Positions 32,266-40,683 of a DNA stretch of 59,770 nucleotides are shown here, piece by piece. Origin of the DNA: a virus. Location of the stretch: IMG/VR virus record IMGVR_UViG_3300042691_021558, positions 1 to 59,770 of that record; one strand, written 5' to 3'. Position 1 is the stretch's first letter, and the number at the start of each line of letters is the position of its first letter. The translations under genes were made by a program, and so were the position numbers. A model generated the notes under the pieces. It made no database searches. It was not told where the DNA came from and was given only the letters and a program-made list of their open reading frames with translations.

Positions 32266-33871
32266 TTTTGCTTTCCTTTATTTTTATTTTCATTTTTGTG
32301 CCTGTTTCATTTTTTTCACAGGTAATATTAAATCCATGTTCTTCTAAAATAGCAACACAAATATTTAAACCCAAACCAGTTCCAGCTTCAGTTTGGCCTT
32401 CTTTCCGAGTATATGGTTTTGATAAATGATCAAAATCTTTTTGTGTAATACCTCTACCATTATCTTGAACGTAAATGGTATCATCATCGGAATATATTTT
32501 AACAAACTTAGTGTCAGAATCATTATACTTTAAACCGTTTCTAATCAAGTTATCCAATGCTGTACAGAACAATGCTTCGTTTACTTCGATGGTTGGTAAC
32601 TGGTCGATAATAACTTGACTACTGTATGCAGTTGATGACAAGTAATCGGATAATATCATTTTCAAATCACATTCAGCTTTATTTAGTACAACATCTTTTT
32701 TTACGAGATTGGTAAATTCATATACACCTTTATACACTTTTTGTGAATGTTTCAATCCTTCTTTAATCATGCGGATTGGGGCTTCAATTTTTAATGAACT
32801 AATATCATCAGAACTTAATCTTCTTTCTAACGAACTAAGTCCCCTAGGCATATACGTATTAATACCTGAATGCATATCGTGTCTTAATATCTTAGCTGCG
32901 TGTTCTAGATACGTATTTTTCTTTTCAATCTCTTTCTTTTGTTCATATGAATCGGTAATATTAGTAGCAATTTTCAATATGCGATATATCTTGCCGTCCA
33001 TTCCGATAATTGGATTATAAGTTGATTGTAAATACACTAAAGAGCCATCTTTTTTAACTCTTGTAATTTCACCGGTAAATAATATACCGTCATTTAGTTT
33101 TTTCCAAAAAAGAGCATATTCTTCACTGTTAAAATGTGTGTCGTCTATAAATATTCTGTGGTGTTTTCCGACTAGTTCATCAGCTGAATCATATCCCATG
33201 GTTGTTAAAAACAAGTCATTAGCAAAAATAATGTTACCTTCTAAATCAAATTCAATAACTGCGTTAGATTTATTTATGGCATTCATTCTATTACGAATTT
33301 CTACTTCTTTTTTCTTAAGCTCCGTAACGTCTTGTCGTATTGATGAAAACCCTTCTAAATTGCCATGTTTATCAAATCGGGCTCTAATGTATGTGTCGAC
33401 ATAATATAGGTCACCTGTTTTTGTTTTGTTGGTGACAATTGCATTCCATATCTCACCTTTCATCACTGTTTCATACATCTTACCCCAGTACCCATCGGGT
33501 TGTAGACCAGAGTTTACGATGATATGATCTTTACCGATAACCTCATCTAAAGACCATCCTGATACTTCTTCAAATTTTTTATTAACGTATGTTATTTTAC
33601 CAGTTTTATCAGCAATTGAAATAATTGCAGCTGTGTCAATAAACTCATCAGTATCTTTTATTTTTTTTAATAAAGTACTTGTTATATCAGCTGCGTGTGA
33701 TTTCATTAAAAAATAAAATAGTGGTAAGAACACTAAAAAACACACAATTTCAATTCCGCGTGTAATGTAACTAGAATCTAATACTGAAAAGAATACTAAA
33801 CCTTTTGTTATAGCAAAAACTACTAATGTTACTATGGTAATACCTTTAAGTATTTTATGTAAACTAATCAT
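32258..33871 (-). CDS. membrane-bound sensor histidine kinase with two PAS domains, 537 aa
   Basis: Two N-terminal membrane helices (about 10-33 and 38-58) leave a short periplasmic loop. PAS 1 spans about 75-185 (IISIADKTGKITYVNKKFEE) and PAS 2 about 203-310 (FDLEGNIIFANDLFLTTMGY). The phosphoacceptor region is LRHDMHSG (H331). The ATP-binding domain carries N-box TALDNLIRNGLKYN (N441), G1 VQDNGRGI and G2 TEAGTGLGLN. Starts 1 nt after the holin stop and overlaps the response regulator. A complete kinase in a phage lysis operon is highly unusual. It could sense redox, ligand or membrane state through PAS and control lysis timing; that role is inference. Confidence 0.9.
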   Translation of the reverse strand: MISLHKILKGITIVTLVVFAITKGLVFFSVLDSSYITRGIEIVCFLVFLPLFYFLMKSHAADITSTLLKKIKDTDEFIDTAAIISIADKTGKITYVNKKFEEVSGWSLDEVIGKDHIIVNSGLQPDGYWGKMYETVMKGEIWNAIVTNKTKTGDLYYVDTYIRARFDKHGNLEGFSSIRQDVTELKKKEVEIRNRMNAINKSNAVIEFDLEGNIIFANDLFLTTMGYDSADELVGKHHRIFIDDTHFNSEEYALFWKKLNDGILFTGEITRVKKDGSLVYLQSTYNPIIGMDGKIYRILKIATNITDSYEQKKEIEKKNTYLEHAAKILRHDMHSGINTYMPRGLSSLERRLSSDDISSLKIEAPIRMIKEGLKHSQKVYKGVYEFTNLVKKDVVLNKAECDLKMILSDYLSSTAYSSQVIIDQLPTIEVNEALFCTALDNLIRNGLKYNDSDTKFVKIYSDDDTIYVQDNGRGITQKDFDHLSKPYTRKEGQTEAGTGLGLNICVAILEEHGFNITCEKNETGTKMKIKIKESKND

Positions 33872-34288
33872 TTATCGTATACCTTTATGCTTATCTAATG
33901 CATCTAGAATTTGATTAAGAACTGGTGCTTTTATAAACCCTGCCATCGATGCATTTTTAAGTGTACTGATAATTTGTAATATAATGAATGGAATTAAAAT
34001 TGTTTCACTTAACCAAGAAGTTCCTGGATATCCTTTTTCTACAGACAGCAACACCGTTAAAATTATAATCCATGTTGCGGCTGTTCGAAGTACTTTGATT
34101 GCTTTACATGTTTGAAAACCTTCTCGCTTTATTCCAGCAATTACACCAAAAAACCCATCGACAAACACTACTGCAATTAATGCTAGATATTGCTCGTAAT
34201 AGTCGATAGATAGATTAAAAAAATACGAACATATAAATGATATCATGGTCGTTGTGGATAATATTATTGCTAGAGCGGTTGTTTTCAT
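33872..34288 (-). CDS. holin (phage lysis holin family), 138 aa
   Basis: Membrane protein with several hydrophobic helices: about 5-25 (AIILSTTTMISFICSYFF), 34-53 (LALIAVVFVDGFFGVIAG), 67-82 (AATWIIILTVLLSV) and 94-113. The GIKREGFQTCKAIKVLRT segment after helix 2 resembles the holin family of the TcdE/phi-LC3 type (HOL_4 type). Its start overlaps the L,D-transpeptidase-like gene stop (ATGA), and its stop abuts the histidine kinase. Probable role: pore formation that releases endolysins. Confidence 0.75.
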   Translation of the reverse strand: MKTTALAIILSTTTMISFICSYFFNLSIDYYEQYLALIAVVFVDGFFGVIAGIKREGFQTCKAIKVLRTAATWIIILTVLLSVEKGYPGTSWLSETILIPFIILQIISTLKNASMAGFIKAPVLNQILDALDKHKGIR

Positions 34289-35079
34289 TTTATATCTGAA
34301 GATTCAATTAAAGTATATGAAAATTTATTACCATTTGCTGTTTTAGCTTTGCGACAAATTGACATAAACTCTTCAAAATCAGCAGAACGTTTAAATACCT
34401 GGCAGCCTTCCGACCAATTTTCTACATATGTTGAATCAGCGCCGGCTTTATGAATGTTGATTCCAAATACACCTTCTTGAATTGATTTTTCATCATATAC
34501 CATATCTTTGTTTGGATCGCGGAACACTTTAACTGGTTTGTTTTGTCCTAATGCTTCATACTTCCCGGCATGCAAACGCATTATGTGTGAATCGATATAT
34601 TGTCCTTCTACTAAACGAGCAACACCAGCTTTGTTTCCATACTGCATTACGCCTTTTGTTCCTGGATCGGTTGTTGCTGACCAACAATGGAATTTTTCTT
34701 CTCCGTTTACGGTGTAAGATACTGTAATGTGATCATCGAATAGATTGGTTACTTTCTGTCCAGTTGCTGAATTACGAACTCCGATTATATTTAAAACATA
34801 ATCGTTGCCATCAAACCATTTATATCCTTTTGCTTTTACTGCTGACTCAATTTGGTCTTTTGTGTATTTTGAAACCGATGCTGGTTTTGCTTCTACAACG
34901 ATTCCCATCTTAGCTAATGTTGCTGGGCCGACTACTCCATCTGCAGTTAATCCATTTTTAGTTTGCCACGCTTTAACTGCTTCTTCTGTTTTAGGTCCAA
35001 AATTTCCTACTGGATCTACACCTAATACTACTTGAATTTTTTTAACCGTCTCGTTGTTATCACCTTTTTTTAGTATCAT
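34285..35079 (-). CDS. peptidoglycan-binding protein with L,D-transpeptidase-like domain, 264 aa
   Basis: Residues 1-60 form a PG_binding_1 domain (KKGDNNETVKKIQVVLGVDP; KTEEAVKAWQTKNGLTADGV; VVGPATLAKMG). The C-terminal half ends with GVFGINIHKAGAD and NWSEGCQVFKR, the H-x-(n)-S-x-GC arrangement of YkuD/L,D-transpeptidase-type catalytic domains. A cell-wall-targeting enzyme in the lysis cassette. It may act as an endolysin that cleaves or remodels peptide bridges; exact chemistry not shown. Confidence 0.75.
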   Translation of the reverse strand: MILKKGDNNETVKKIQVVLGVDPVGNFGPKTEEAVKAWQTKNGLTADGVVGPATLAKMGIVVEAKPASVSKYTKDQIESAVKAKGYKWFDGNDYVLNIIGVRNSATGQKVTNLFDDHITVSYTVNGEEKFHCWSATTDPGTKGVMQYGNKAGVARLVEGQYIDSHIMRLHAGKYEALGQNKPVKVFRDPNKDMVYDEKSIQEGVFGINIHKAGADSTYVENWSEGCQVFKRSADFEEFMSICRKAKTANGNKFSYTLIESSDIK

Positions 35080-35106
35080 AAAACTATCCTTATTCGTAAT
35101 TGTTGT

Positions 35107-35568
35107 TTAATCTTTCTTAAAATATAAATTTGCTTCTGCTTCGCGGCGACGAACTAGACCCCTTAACACGCGGCCTCCTGCCTTTGTCCATTTCATGAAC
35201 TCAGCTCGGATAGTTTCGTCTGACGGATCAGCATTAACTTTTTTTAATAATGTTGATGATTTTAGGTTTGCTGGACCTAGATTGTAGGCAAATGATACTA
35301 ATGCATCGAATTGATTCTGATTGATGTCATCTCGACAATATGAATCTACATACTGCTCAAAACTTGCTAACATGCTTTTCAATAAGTCTGTGCCATGGAC
35401 TTCCGTGATTGGAGTATCGGACATTGTTACTTTTTTACCACCTGGATAAAAAGTTGCGCCGTAACCAATAGTAGGAATTCCTGCAGGGCACTTATAAGGT
35501 GCTGCGCGGAACCCTTCCATTGTTTTGATTATTTCAATTCCGGCCGTTCCTGTTTTTGTAATTTTCAT
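35107..35568 (-). CDS. endolysin, GH24 lysozyme, 153 aa
   Basis: Cleaves the MurNAc-GlcNAc glycan backbone. T4-lysozyme-family signature: MEGFRAAPYKCPAGIPTIGYG holds the E-8-C-5-T triad (E18, C27, T33), followed by CRDDINQNQFDALVSFAYNL (GH24 helix) and RGLVRRREAEANLY at the C-terminus. No signal peptide is visible, so access depends on the holin downstream. Length is close to the T4 lysozyme. Confidence 0.92.
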   Translation of the reverse strand: MKITKTGTAGIEIIKTMEGFRAAPYKCPAGIPTIGYGATFYPGGKKVTMSDTPITEVHGTDLLKSMLASFEQYVDSYCRDDINQNQFDALVSFAYNLGPANLKSSTLLKKVNADPSDETIRAEFMKWTKAGGRVLRGLVRRREAEANLYFKKD

Positions 35569-35586
35569 GACTGTTTAAACCTTTAT

Positions 35587-35805
35587 TTATTTTTTCATTA
35601 AAAACTTTTCAGCTACATTACCAGCAATACAGATAATTACAATAGTTTTAACTGCGTCTACTAGGTCTGTAGATGGTTTAATTGATTCATGTGAATATGA
35701 ATTTAACACCATGGTAACAGAAATAAATAGGAATCCTAAAAATGCAATAACTCGTTTCATTGAGGTGTCTCCACCGGTAAACATTTCTTTGATAAAATTT
35801 TTCAT
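35587..35805 (-). CDS. small two-helix membrane protein, possible holin/antiholin, 72 aa
   Basis: MKNFIKEMFTGGDTSMKRVI: hydrophobic segments about 17-34 (RVIAFLGFLFISVTMVL) and 49-66 (DAVKTIVIICIAGNVAEKFL), acidic loop between, Lys-rich end. Size, position at the head of the lysis operon and topology fit a phage holin or antiholin. A class B promoter-like element lies at 35829. Confidence 0.6.
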   Translation of the reverse strand: MKNFIKEMFTGGDTSMKRVIAFLGFLFISVTMVLNSYSHESIKPSTDLVDAVKTIVIICIAGNVAEKFLMKK

Positions 35806-35828
35806 GTAGCTACTTTCTTATACTTCAA

Positions 35829-35840
35829 GTATAAATATCA
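35829..35840 (-). promoter_or_regulatory. AT-rich promoter-like element, class B, for the lysis operon
   Basis: The minus strand reads TGATATTTATAC, 24 nt upstream of the ATG at 35805. It likely starts the lysis/two-component operon. Confidence 0.4.
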
Positions 35841-35863
35841 GTAACTAGAATTTAATTGCAGTA

Positions 35864-36718
35864 TTATTCTTCAGAAACTGCTCGACCTATTTGTCTAGTC
35901 CAATCTAGGTCTGTGCGCACTATAACATTTTTAGTCATTGCGGCTACTAACATTGTTCTGTCGACACCTAGTTGGTTTGCAAGATATGCTAACGCAGCTA
36001 TGTCTTTAGGAAAACAATGCCCCCCAAAACCAAAATCGCCATCATGGCCAGGAACTGACCAATGTGAATTGCCCAATCGATCATCATAACGGGCATATTC
36101 GATTACTTTATCATAATCAATGTTTAAACCTTGGCAGATCTGATACATTTCGTTTGCAAATGAAATTTTTGTGGCTAAGAATGTATTAGTTACATACTTG
36201 ATCATTTCAGCAATGGTACTGCTTGTTTTAATGATTGGCACTTTAGGAAATGCCTTTTCAAAATATCGTTTAACAATTGTAGTAGCAGAGTTAGGTCCTC
36301 CGAGTATGATTCGATTTTGATTTTTATAATCATCAACTGCGTTAGACTCTGTTAAGAACTCTGGATTAAACACAATATCCAATTCAGTGTATAATTTATT
36401 TAATCGATCTGTTGTTCCTGGTGGAATAGTAGACTTAACAACTACAATATAATTTTTCTTATTGTATGCAATTACGTTGTTTTGAATTTCTGTTAGTGCA
36501 ACATTTAAAATTTTTAAATCACATTCACCAGATTTCATCATCGGAGTAGGAACACATACAAATGCAATATCAGTGTTTAAAACTACATCTTCGATGCCGT
36601 TAACATTGCGAAATTTGTTTCCATCTTTATCATATGCTTTAATATCAAATACATGTTGCATTCCTAATCGCACAGCATTTCCTACAAACCCCTGGCCAAT
36701 AATTCCTAATGTATTCAT
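35864..36718 (-). CDS. UDP-glucose/GDP-mannose 6-dehydrogenase-like protein, 284 aa, lacking the C-terminal domain
   Basis: Oxidises UDP-hexose to UDP-hexuronate in this family. NAD-binding start LGIIGQGFVGNAVRLGM; CVPTPM; VVKSTIPPGTT; FNPEFLTE; catalytic-Cys region FGFGGHCFPKD. It ends at about residue 284, while full enzymes have about 430 residues with a third UDP-binding domain. It may be a natural short form or a subunit partner. First gene of the glycan island in transcription terms is upstream; this is one of the last. Confidence 0.85.
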   Translation of the reverse strand: MNTLGIIGQGFVGNAVRLGMQHVFDIKAYDKDGNKFRNVNGIEDVVLNTDIAFVCVPTPMMKSGECDLKILNVALTEIQNNVIAYNKKNYIVVVKSTIPPGTTDRLNKLYTELDIVFNPEFLTESNAVDDYKNQNRIILGGPNSATTIVKRYFEKAFPKVPIIKTSSTIAEMIKYVTNTFLATKISFANEMYQICQGLNIDYDKVIEYARYDDRLGNSHWSVPGHDGDFGFGGHCFPKDIAALAYLANQLGVDRTMLVAAMTKNVIVRTDLDWTRQIGRAVSEE

Positions 36719-36719
36719 A

Positions 36720-37577
36720 TTACAATCCGTTAATATATTGCTTTAATTTATCTGTCGGTGTCCAATTTAATAATTCTAACGCTACATCTCGTTCACGTAA
36801 TGTTATACGATAGTTTCCTTTTTGATCTGGTAAATATGTTGTTGTGCAATTGAACTTCTCTATAAACATGGCTGCTACTTCATTCATTGAATAATTTACT
36901 CCAGTACCCAATTCCCACGCATCCTCGATATAATGTTCAGTTTCCATGATTCGAATCAATCCATCAACAATGTGGTCTACATGTGTGAAATCTCTGCGCT
37001 GTTCGCCATCACCAATAATAGTAATTGGTTGTCCGTCTCGTACTTGTTTTCTCCAAATTCCAATCACAGCTGCATAGTCGCCATCCACAATTTCATTTGG
37101 TCCATACACATTGTAAAATCTTGCAATCTGCACTTTAAGTCCATAACACTCTTCATACATCTTACAAATTTCTTCTCCTAAGAACTTGCTTAAAGCATAT
37201 GGTGAAATCCTAGGATTATGCCAACGGGATGATGATCCTGCATACACAACCTTTGCATCCGTATGTCTAGCATATTCTAAAACTTTGAAAGTTCCTGTTG
37301 TGTTTGCGTCATATGTTTCTAATGGTAGTTTAAATGATATTTGAATACGTGCAACTGCAGCAATATGGAATATAACATCAAATTTATCAACTGCTGGATT
37401 AAATATATTATCAATGTTATTAACATCATCTATAATGTATTTAACATTCTCTATTTTATTGTCCAATGTGCCGCAAGATAAATTGTCAATACATGTTACG
37501 CCATGTCCTAATGCAACCAATTGTTTACATAAGTTTGAGCCAATAAAGCCTAGCCCACCTGTTACTAAAATTTTCAT
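36720..37577 (-). CDS. NAD-dependent sugar epimerase/dehydratase (GalE-like), 285 aa
   Basis: Extended short-chain dehydrogenase: MKILVTGGLGFIGSNLCKQL (GxxGxxG), VIFHIAAVARI, VVYAGSSSRW and SPYALSKFLGE (the catalytic Y-x-x-x-K), FYNVYGPNE. Works on a nucleotide sugar; the exact reaction (4-epimerase or 4,6-dehydratase) is not determined. Starts 10 nt after the GT2 gene. It shares its sugar-pathway context with the dehydrogenase downstream. Confidence 0.85.
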   Translation of the reverse strand: MKILVTGGLGFIGSNLCKQLVALGHGVTCIDNLSCGTLDNKIENVKYIIDDVNNIDNIFNPAVDKFDVIFHIAAVARIQISFKLPLETYDANTTGTFKVLEYARHTDAKVVYAGSSSRWHNPRISPYALSKFLGEEICKMYEECYGLKVQIARFYNVYGPNEIVDGDYAAVIGIWRKQVRDGQPITIIGDGEQRRDFTHVDHIVDGLIRIMETEHYIEDAWELGTGVNYSMNEVAAMFIEKFNCTTTYLPDQKGNYRITLRERDVALELLNWTPTDKLKQYINGL

Positions 37578-37587
37578 ATTCTAATTT

Positions 37588-38352
37588 CTATTTGTTTGTT
37601 ATAAATTTTTTGTTTGTTAATGGATCGTGTCCTATGTATCCACCCCATTTGTATCGGGCATATTCATGGCCGGCTTGTTCTGCCAAGTTACGTTTCTCTC
37701 CATTTGCAGAAACTGCCGCAAAGTGATAAAAATGACAGTTCCATGTTCTTAGCATACGTAGTCCTGATAGTTGACATTTTAAAAAAAAGTCCCAATCGGC
37801 TACCATACCCATTTCATAATTTTCATCCCATCCGCCAACTCGAAGATAATCAAGCTTTGACATAAAGATAGGAAGTGTGGATCCACATTCCTCAGTTTTA
37901 TCCCCAGATGCATAATGATAATCAAACAACCAAAATGCTTCAAGATCGAATGATGCAATGTCAGTTCCTAAATTTTCTATAATAAACTGAGGAAACATAC
38001 TAGGAAACGGTTCTACTTGATTAGGTGTTATTACAGCACCTTCTTGCCATTCTTCTTCCAATGTAGAATCCCAAAATCTTGGAAACACGTTATCGTCATT
38101 AACAATAAGTATTTTATCATATCGCGAATTGTATACACCTAGATTAGTTCCCCGACATTGACCTGCATTTTGTTCTAAGTTCAATATATCAATTGAATCT
38201 TTCCAACGGTCTAAGACCTCTTTATTCAAGTCATAGTACCCGTCTACAACAACGATAATCTGATTTTTATTGCATTGTCCTTCAATTGCAGAACGCAAAC
38301 AAAGATCCAATGCGTCTGGACTTTTATATGTAGGAATTATTACTGATATCAT
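37588..38352 (-). CDS. GT2 glycosyltransferase, 254 aa
   Basis: ATG at 38352 overlaps the upstream stop as ATGA. MISVIIPTYKSPDALDLCLR and ILIVNDDNVFPRFWD (the D-x-D-like metal site) identify a GT-A fold family 2 enzyme. GGWDENYEMGMVADWDFFLK (ED-like) supports it. Sugar donor and acceptor unknown. Part of the glycan island. Confidence 0.8.
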   Translation of the reverse strand: MISVIIPTYKSPDALDLCLRSAIEGQCNKNQIIVVVDGYYDLNKEVLDRWKDSIDILNLEQNAGQCRGTNLGVYNSRYDKILIVNDDNVFPRFWDSTLEEEWQEGAVITPNQVEPFPSMFPQFIIENLGTDIASFDLEAFWLFDYHYASGDKTEECGSTLPIFMSKLDYLRVGGWDENYEMGMVADWDFFLKCQLSGLRMLRTWNCHFYHFAAVSANGEKRNLAEQAGHEYARYKWGGYIGHDPLTNKKFITNK

Positions 38353-39044
38353 AGTGTTGACCAATCTGTTAATGGTGATAACCAAGCTGTTTCACCATGG
38401 GTAGCATAACCAGGAATCGGTGTTATTAACAATTGGTTTTGTTTTCTCAATTCTAAAAACATATGAAAATCATTAGGATGTGTACCGGCTGTGTGTGTTC
38501 TCAGAATTGTTTCTGTAAATTTCAATGTTGATACTTTGCTAGCAAATGTCATCGTAGTTGAATTAGTAATTTTCCAATGGCATGAATCCGTTAAGTAAAT
38601 ACGGGTATCTTCAGCACCGCCTTCACAGTATGGATTTCCGCCGCGGCTTGGATCTAAGTACTTGTCTGGATGATCGTATAGTGCAACGAATGATGCACCT
38701 AAGTCAAATCCTTGTTTCAATACATCTGGAGAACCTTGCTTATGTAAATAATCATTTTCTACAAAATACACAATTTCATCATCTGCATAGGTTAATGCTT
38801 TATCTAACGCTAAATTGAATGTGCCGGCACCATTACCAACCGATACCTGAATGATATTTGCTGGGTCAATGTATCGTTTAATCATTGCTAACGTAGCATC
38901 ACTACAATTGTCCGCAATAATTAGAATGTCATAAATATGATTAAAAAATACATTGCAGAAATTTTTTAAACATGATTCATTGTTGATGTAGTCTGGCTTT
39001 ACTTTATTGTAACCAGCATCTGATATTCTATATATTATTTTCAT
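38349..39044 (-). CDS. glycosyltransferase, GT-A fold, 231 aa
   Basis: MKIIYRISDAGYNKVKPDYI; ILIIADNCSDATLAMIKRYI and VYFVENDYLHKQ (acidic metal-binding motif) are typical of GT-A enzymes, as is the later ALYDHPDKY. ATGA overlap with the downstream GT2. Donor unknown. Confidence 0.75.
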   Translation of the reverse strand: MKIIYRISDAGYNKVKPDYINNESCLKNFCNVFFNHIYDILIIADNCSDATLAMIKRYIDPANIIQVSVGNGAGTFNLALDKALTYADDEIVYFVENDYLHKQGSPDVLKQGFDLGASFVALYDHPDKYLDPSRGGNPYCEGGAEDTRIYLTDSCHWKITNSTTMTFASKVSTLKFTETILRTHTAGTHPNDFHMFLELRKQNQLLITPIPGYATHGETAWLSPLTDWSTL

Positions 39045-39997
39045 TTTAAAAATACGTTGTTAAACTGTTTCATTACCAACTCTGGTGAATACATTGAATA
39101 TGCATTCCAATTTTCATGTTTATTTATAATATCCGGAAAATTTGTTAAAATTCCAATTAATTCGTCATAGTTGTTATAGATTATTGATTTATCTCCTAGC
39201 ATTTCAATATGTGCTAAATCATTGAATCCGGAATCACACCACGATGTTGTTATAATTGGTTTATTTTTTACAGAAAATTCAGCTACAGTTAAACCAAATG
39301 ATTCTCCTCCATTTCTTGCGTGTATACACGCATCACATGTATTAATAAATCCAATCTTTGTAGTCATATCAGATGTGCCACTTATAAAAAATACATTTGA
39401 CTCATCGCAAAATTGATTAGAATTCATAAACAAAAAATACATATTTTTGTTAGCTCGTGCAACATTTATAACAGCTTCGCGAGCAAATGGAATATTAAAT
39501 GAATCCGGGCCGCCATAATATCCAAATACTAGTGCATCTGTTGGTATATTAAAAAATTGACGATAGTTTTCCATATGGTCGTATTTTAAAATATCAACAA
39601 TATGCGGGACAAATGGCAATGTACCGCCTGACATTTGTGTTGATAACCATTTAGATACATATGCATATACATCTCCGTGTGGATCATGTAACTGAAAAAC
39701 GGAATGTACTAAATTTTTAGCATTCGGTACTAGTTTGCCATCATTCATACCAGCTTTTATATAATAAACGGCATCAATTTGATTTTGATCGATATAAGAT
39801 ATAACATCATCAAATTTGTCATATAAAAATACATTAAACTGTTTTTGAAATTTATCCAATGCAGCTAAATCTGAGTTTCGATTTGATATAATTACTGAAT
39901 CATTGTTTAATAATTCTTGATTATAATATGCATAATCAAATAAGGCAATTTCAGTTCCTCGAAGGCCTAGTTGTTCACTATGAAATGCAATTTTCAT
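39041..39997 (-). CDS. GT4-type glycosyltransferase, 318 aa
   Basis: GT-B fold: FGYYGGPDSFNIPFAREAVI, CDACIHARNGGESFGLTVAE (the E-x-x-(n)-E donor-binding motif region) and SWCDSGFNDLAHIEML. Two Rossmann halves, no signal peptide. Overlaps the neighbours by 4 nt on each side. Confidence 0.8.
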   Translation of the reverse strand: MKIAFHSEQLGLRGTEIALFDYAYYNQELLNNDSVIISNRNSDLAALDKFQKQFNVFLYDKFDDVISYIDQNQIDAVYYIKAGMNDGKLVPNAKNLVHSVFQLHDPHGDVYAYVSKWLSTQMSGGTLPFVPHIVDILKYDHMENYRQFFNIPTDALVFGYYGGPDSFNIPFAREAVINVARANKNMYFLFMNSNQFCDESNVFFISGTSDMTTKIGFINTCDACIHARNGGESFGLTVAEFSVKNKPIITTSWCDSGFNDLAHIEMLGDKSIIYNNYDELIGILTNFPDIINKHENWNAYSMYSPELVMKQFNNVFLK

Positions 39998-40683
39998 ATA
40001 TTTAAAAAGTTGTTTAATTTGTTAATGTTCATTGTAATATCACCAGGTACCCGATCAGGCTTATACGATGGTTTAACTCGATCATTGGTTTTTATTGCTA
40101 AGTCGTATATAGTTTTAGAATCTGTACCAACATTGTAGACTCCAGTTGCTTGTTGATGAATCAGTTTAACAATTAAATTGCTAATAACATCTACAGAATC
40201 ACAATTTGTATGTATATCTACCCAAGCAGTATCATACGGAAATGGATTAGGTTTATGTGATAATCGACAAATTAAATAGTTGTTACTTCGTAATTGAACT
40301 AATGCATCGCCAACTAATTTTGTGTAACCATACCAAGTTGGTATGTGAACTGGGACATCGGTTTCTGATGCTACTGGTACAGAGCCGGCATAGATATAAT
40401 CGGTAGAAATATGAATTAATTTTTTGTTAGTCGAATTGCATACATCAATTAAATCGTTGAGAGCTTGAAGATTAACGTCCCACGCTGTTTGCATATCTAC
40501 GCCGTATGTATCAGTATATGCAATACAGTTAACTACAGTATCGTATGAATCATTTAGTAAATGTGACCATTCTGATAACTGAGTAATATCAATATTGTTA
40601 TGTGTTCTGGAAATATAGTCCCAATTGGTTTGCCGAATTAATTCTTGTCCCAATAAGCCTTGTCCGAGTACAACTACGTTCAA
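39994..40683 (-). CDS. RmlD-like sugar-nucleotide reductase, 229 aa
   Basis: Short-chain dehydrogenase of the dTDP-4-dehydrorhamnose reductase type: VVVLGQGLLGQELIRQTN, DTVVNCIAYTDTYG, LIHISTDYIYAGSVPV, WYGYTKLVGDALVQ (Y-x-x-x-K). It probably reduces a 4-keto-6-deoxysugar. The start is TTG at 40683, with its first three bases forming TTGA with the upstream stop. Shorter than the usual 290-300 aa. Confidence 0.75.
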   Translation of the reverse strand: MNVVVLGQGLLGQELIRQTNWDYISRTHNNIDITQLSEWSHLLNDSYDTVVNCIAYTDTYGVDMQTAWDVNLQALNDLIDVCNSTNKKLIHISTDYIYAGSVPVASETDVPVHIPTWYGYTKLVGDALVQLRSNNYLICRLSHKPNPFPYDTAWVDIHTNCDSVDVISNLIVKLIHQQATGVYNVGTDSKTIYDLAIKTNDRVKPSYKPDRVPGDITMNINKLNNFLNI

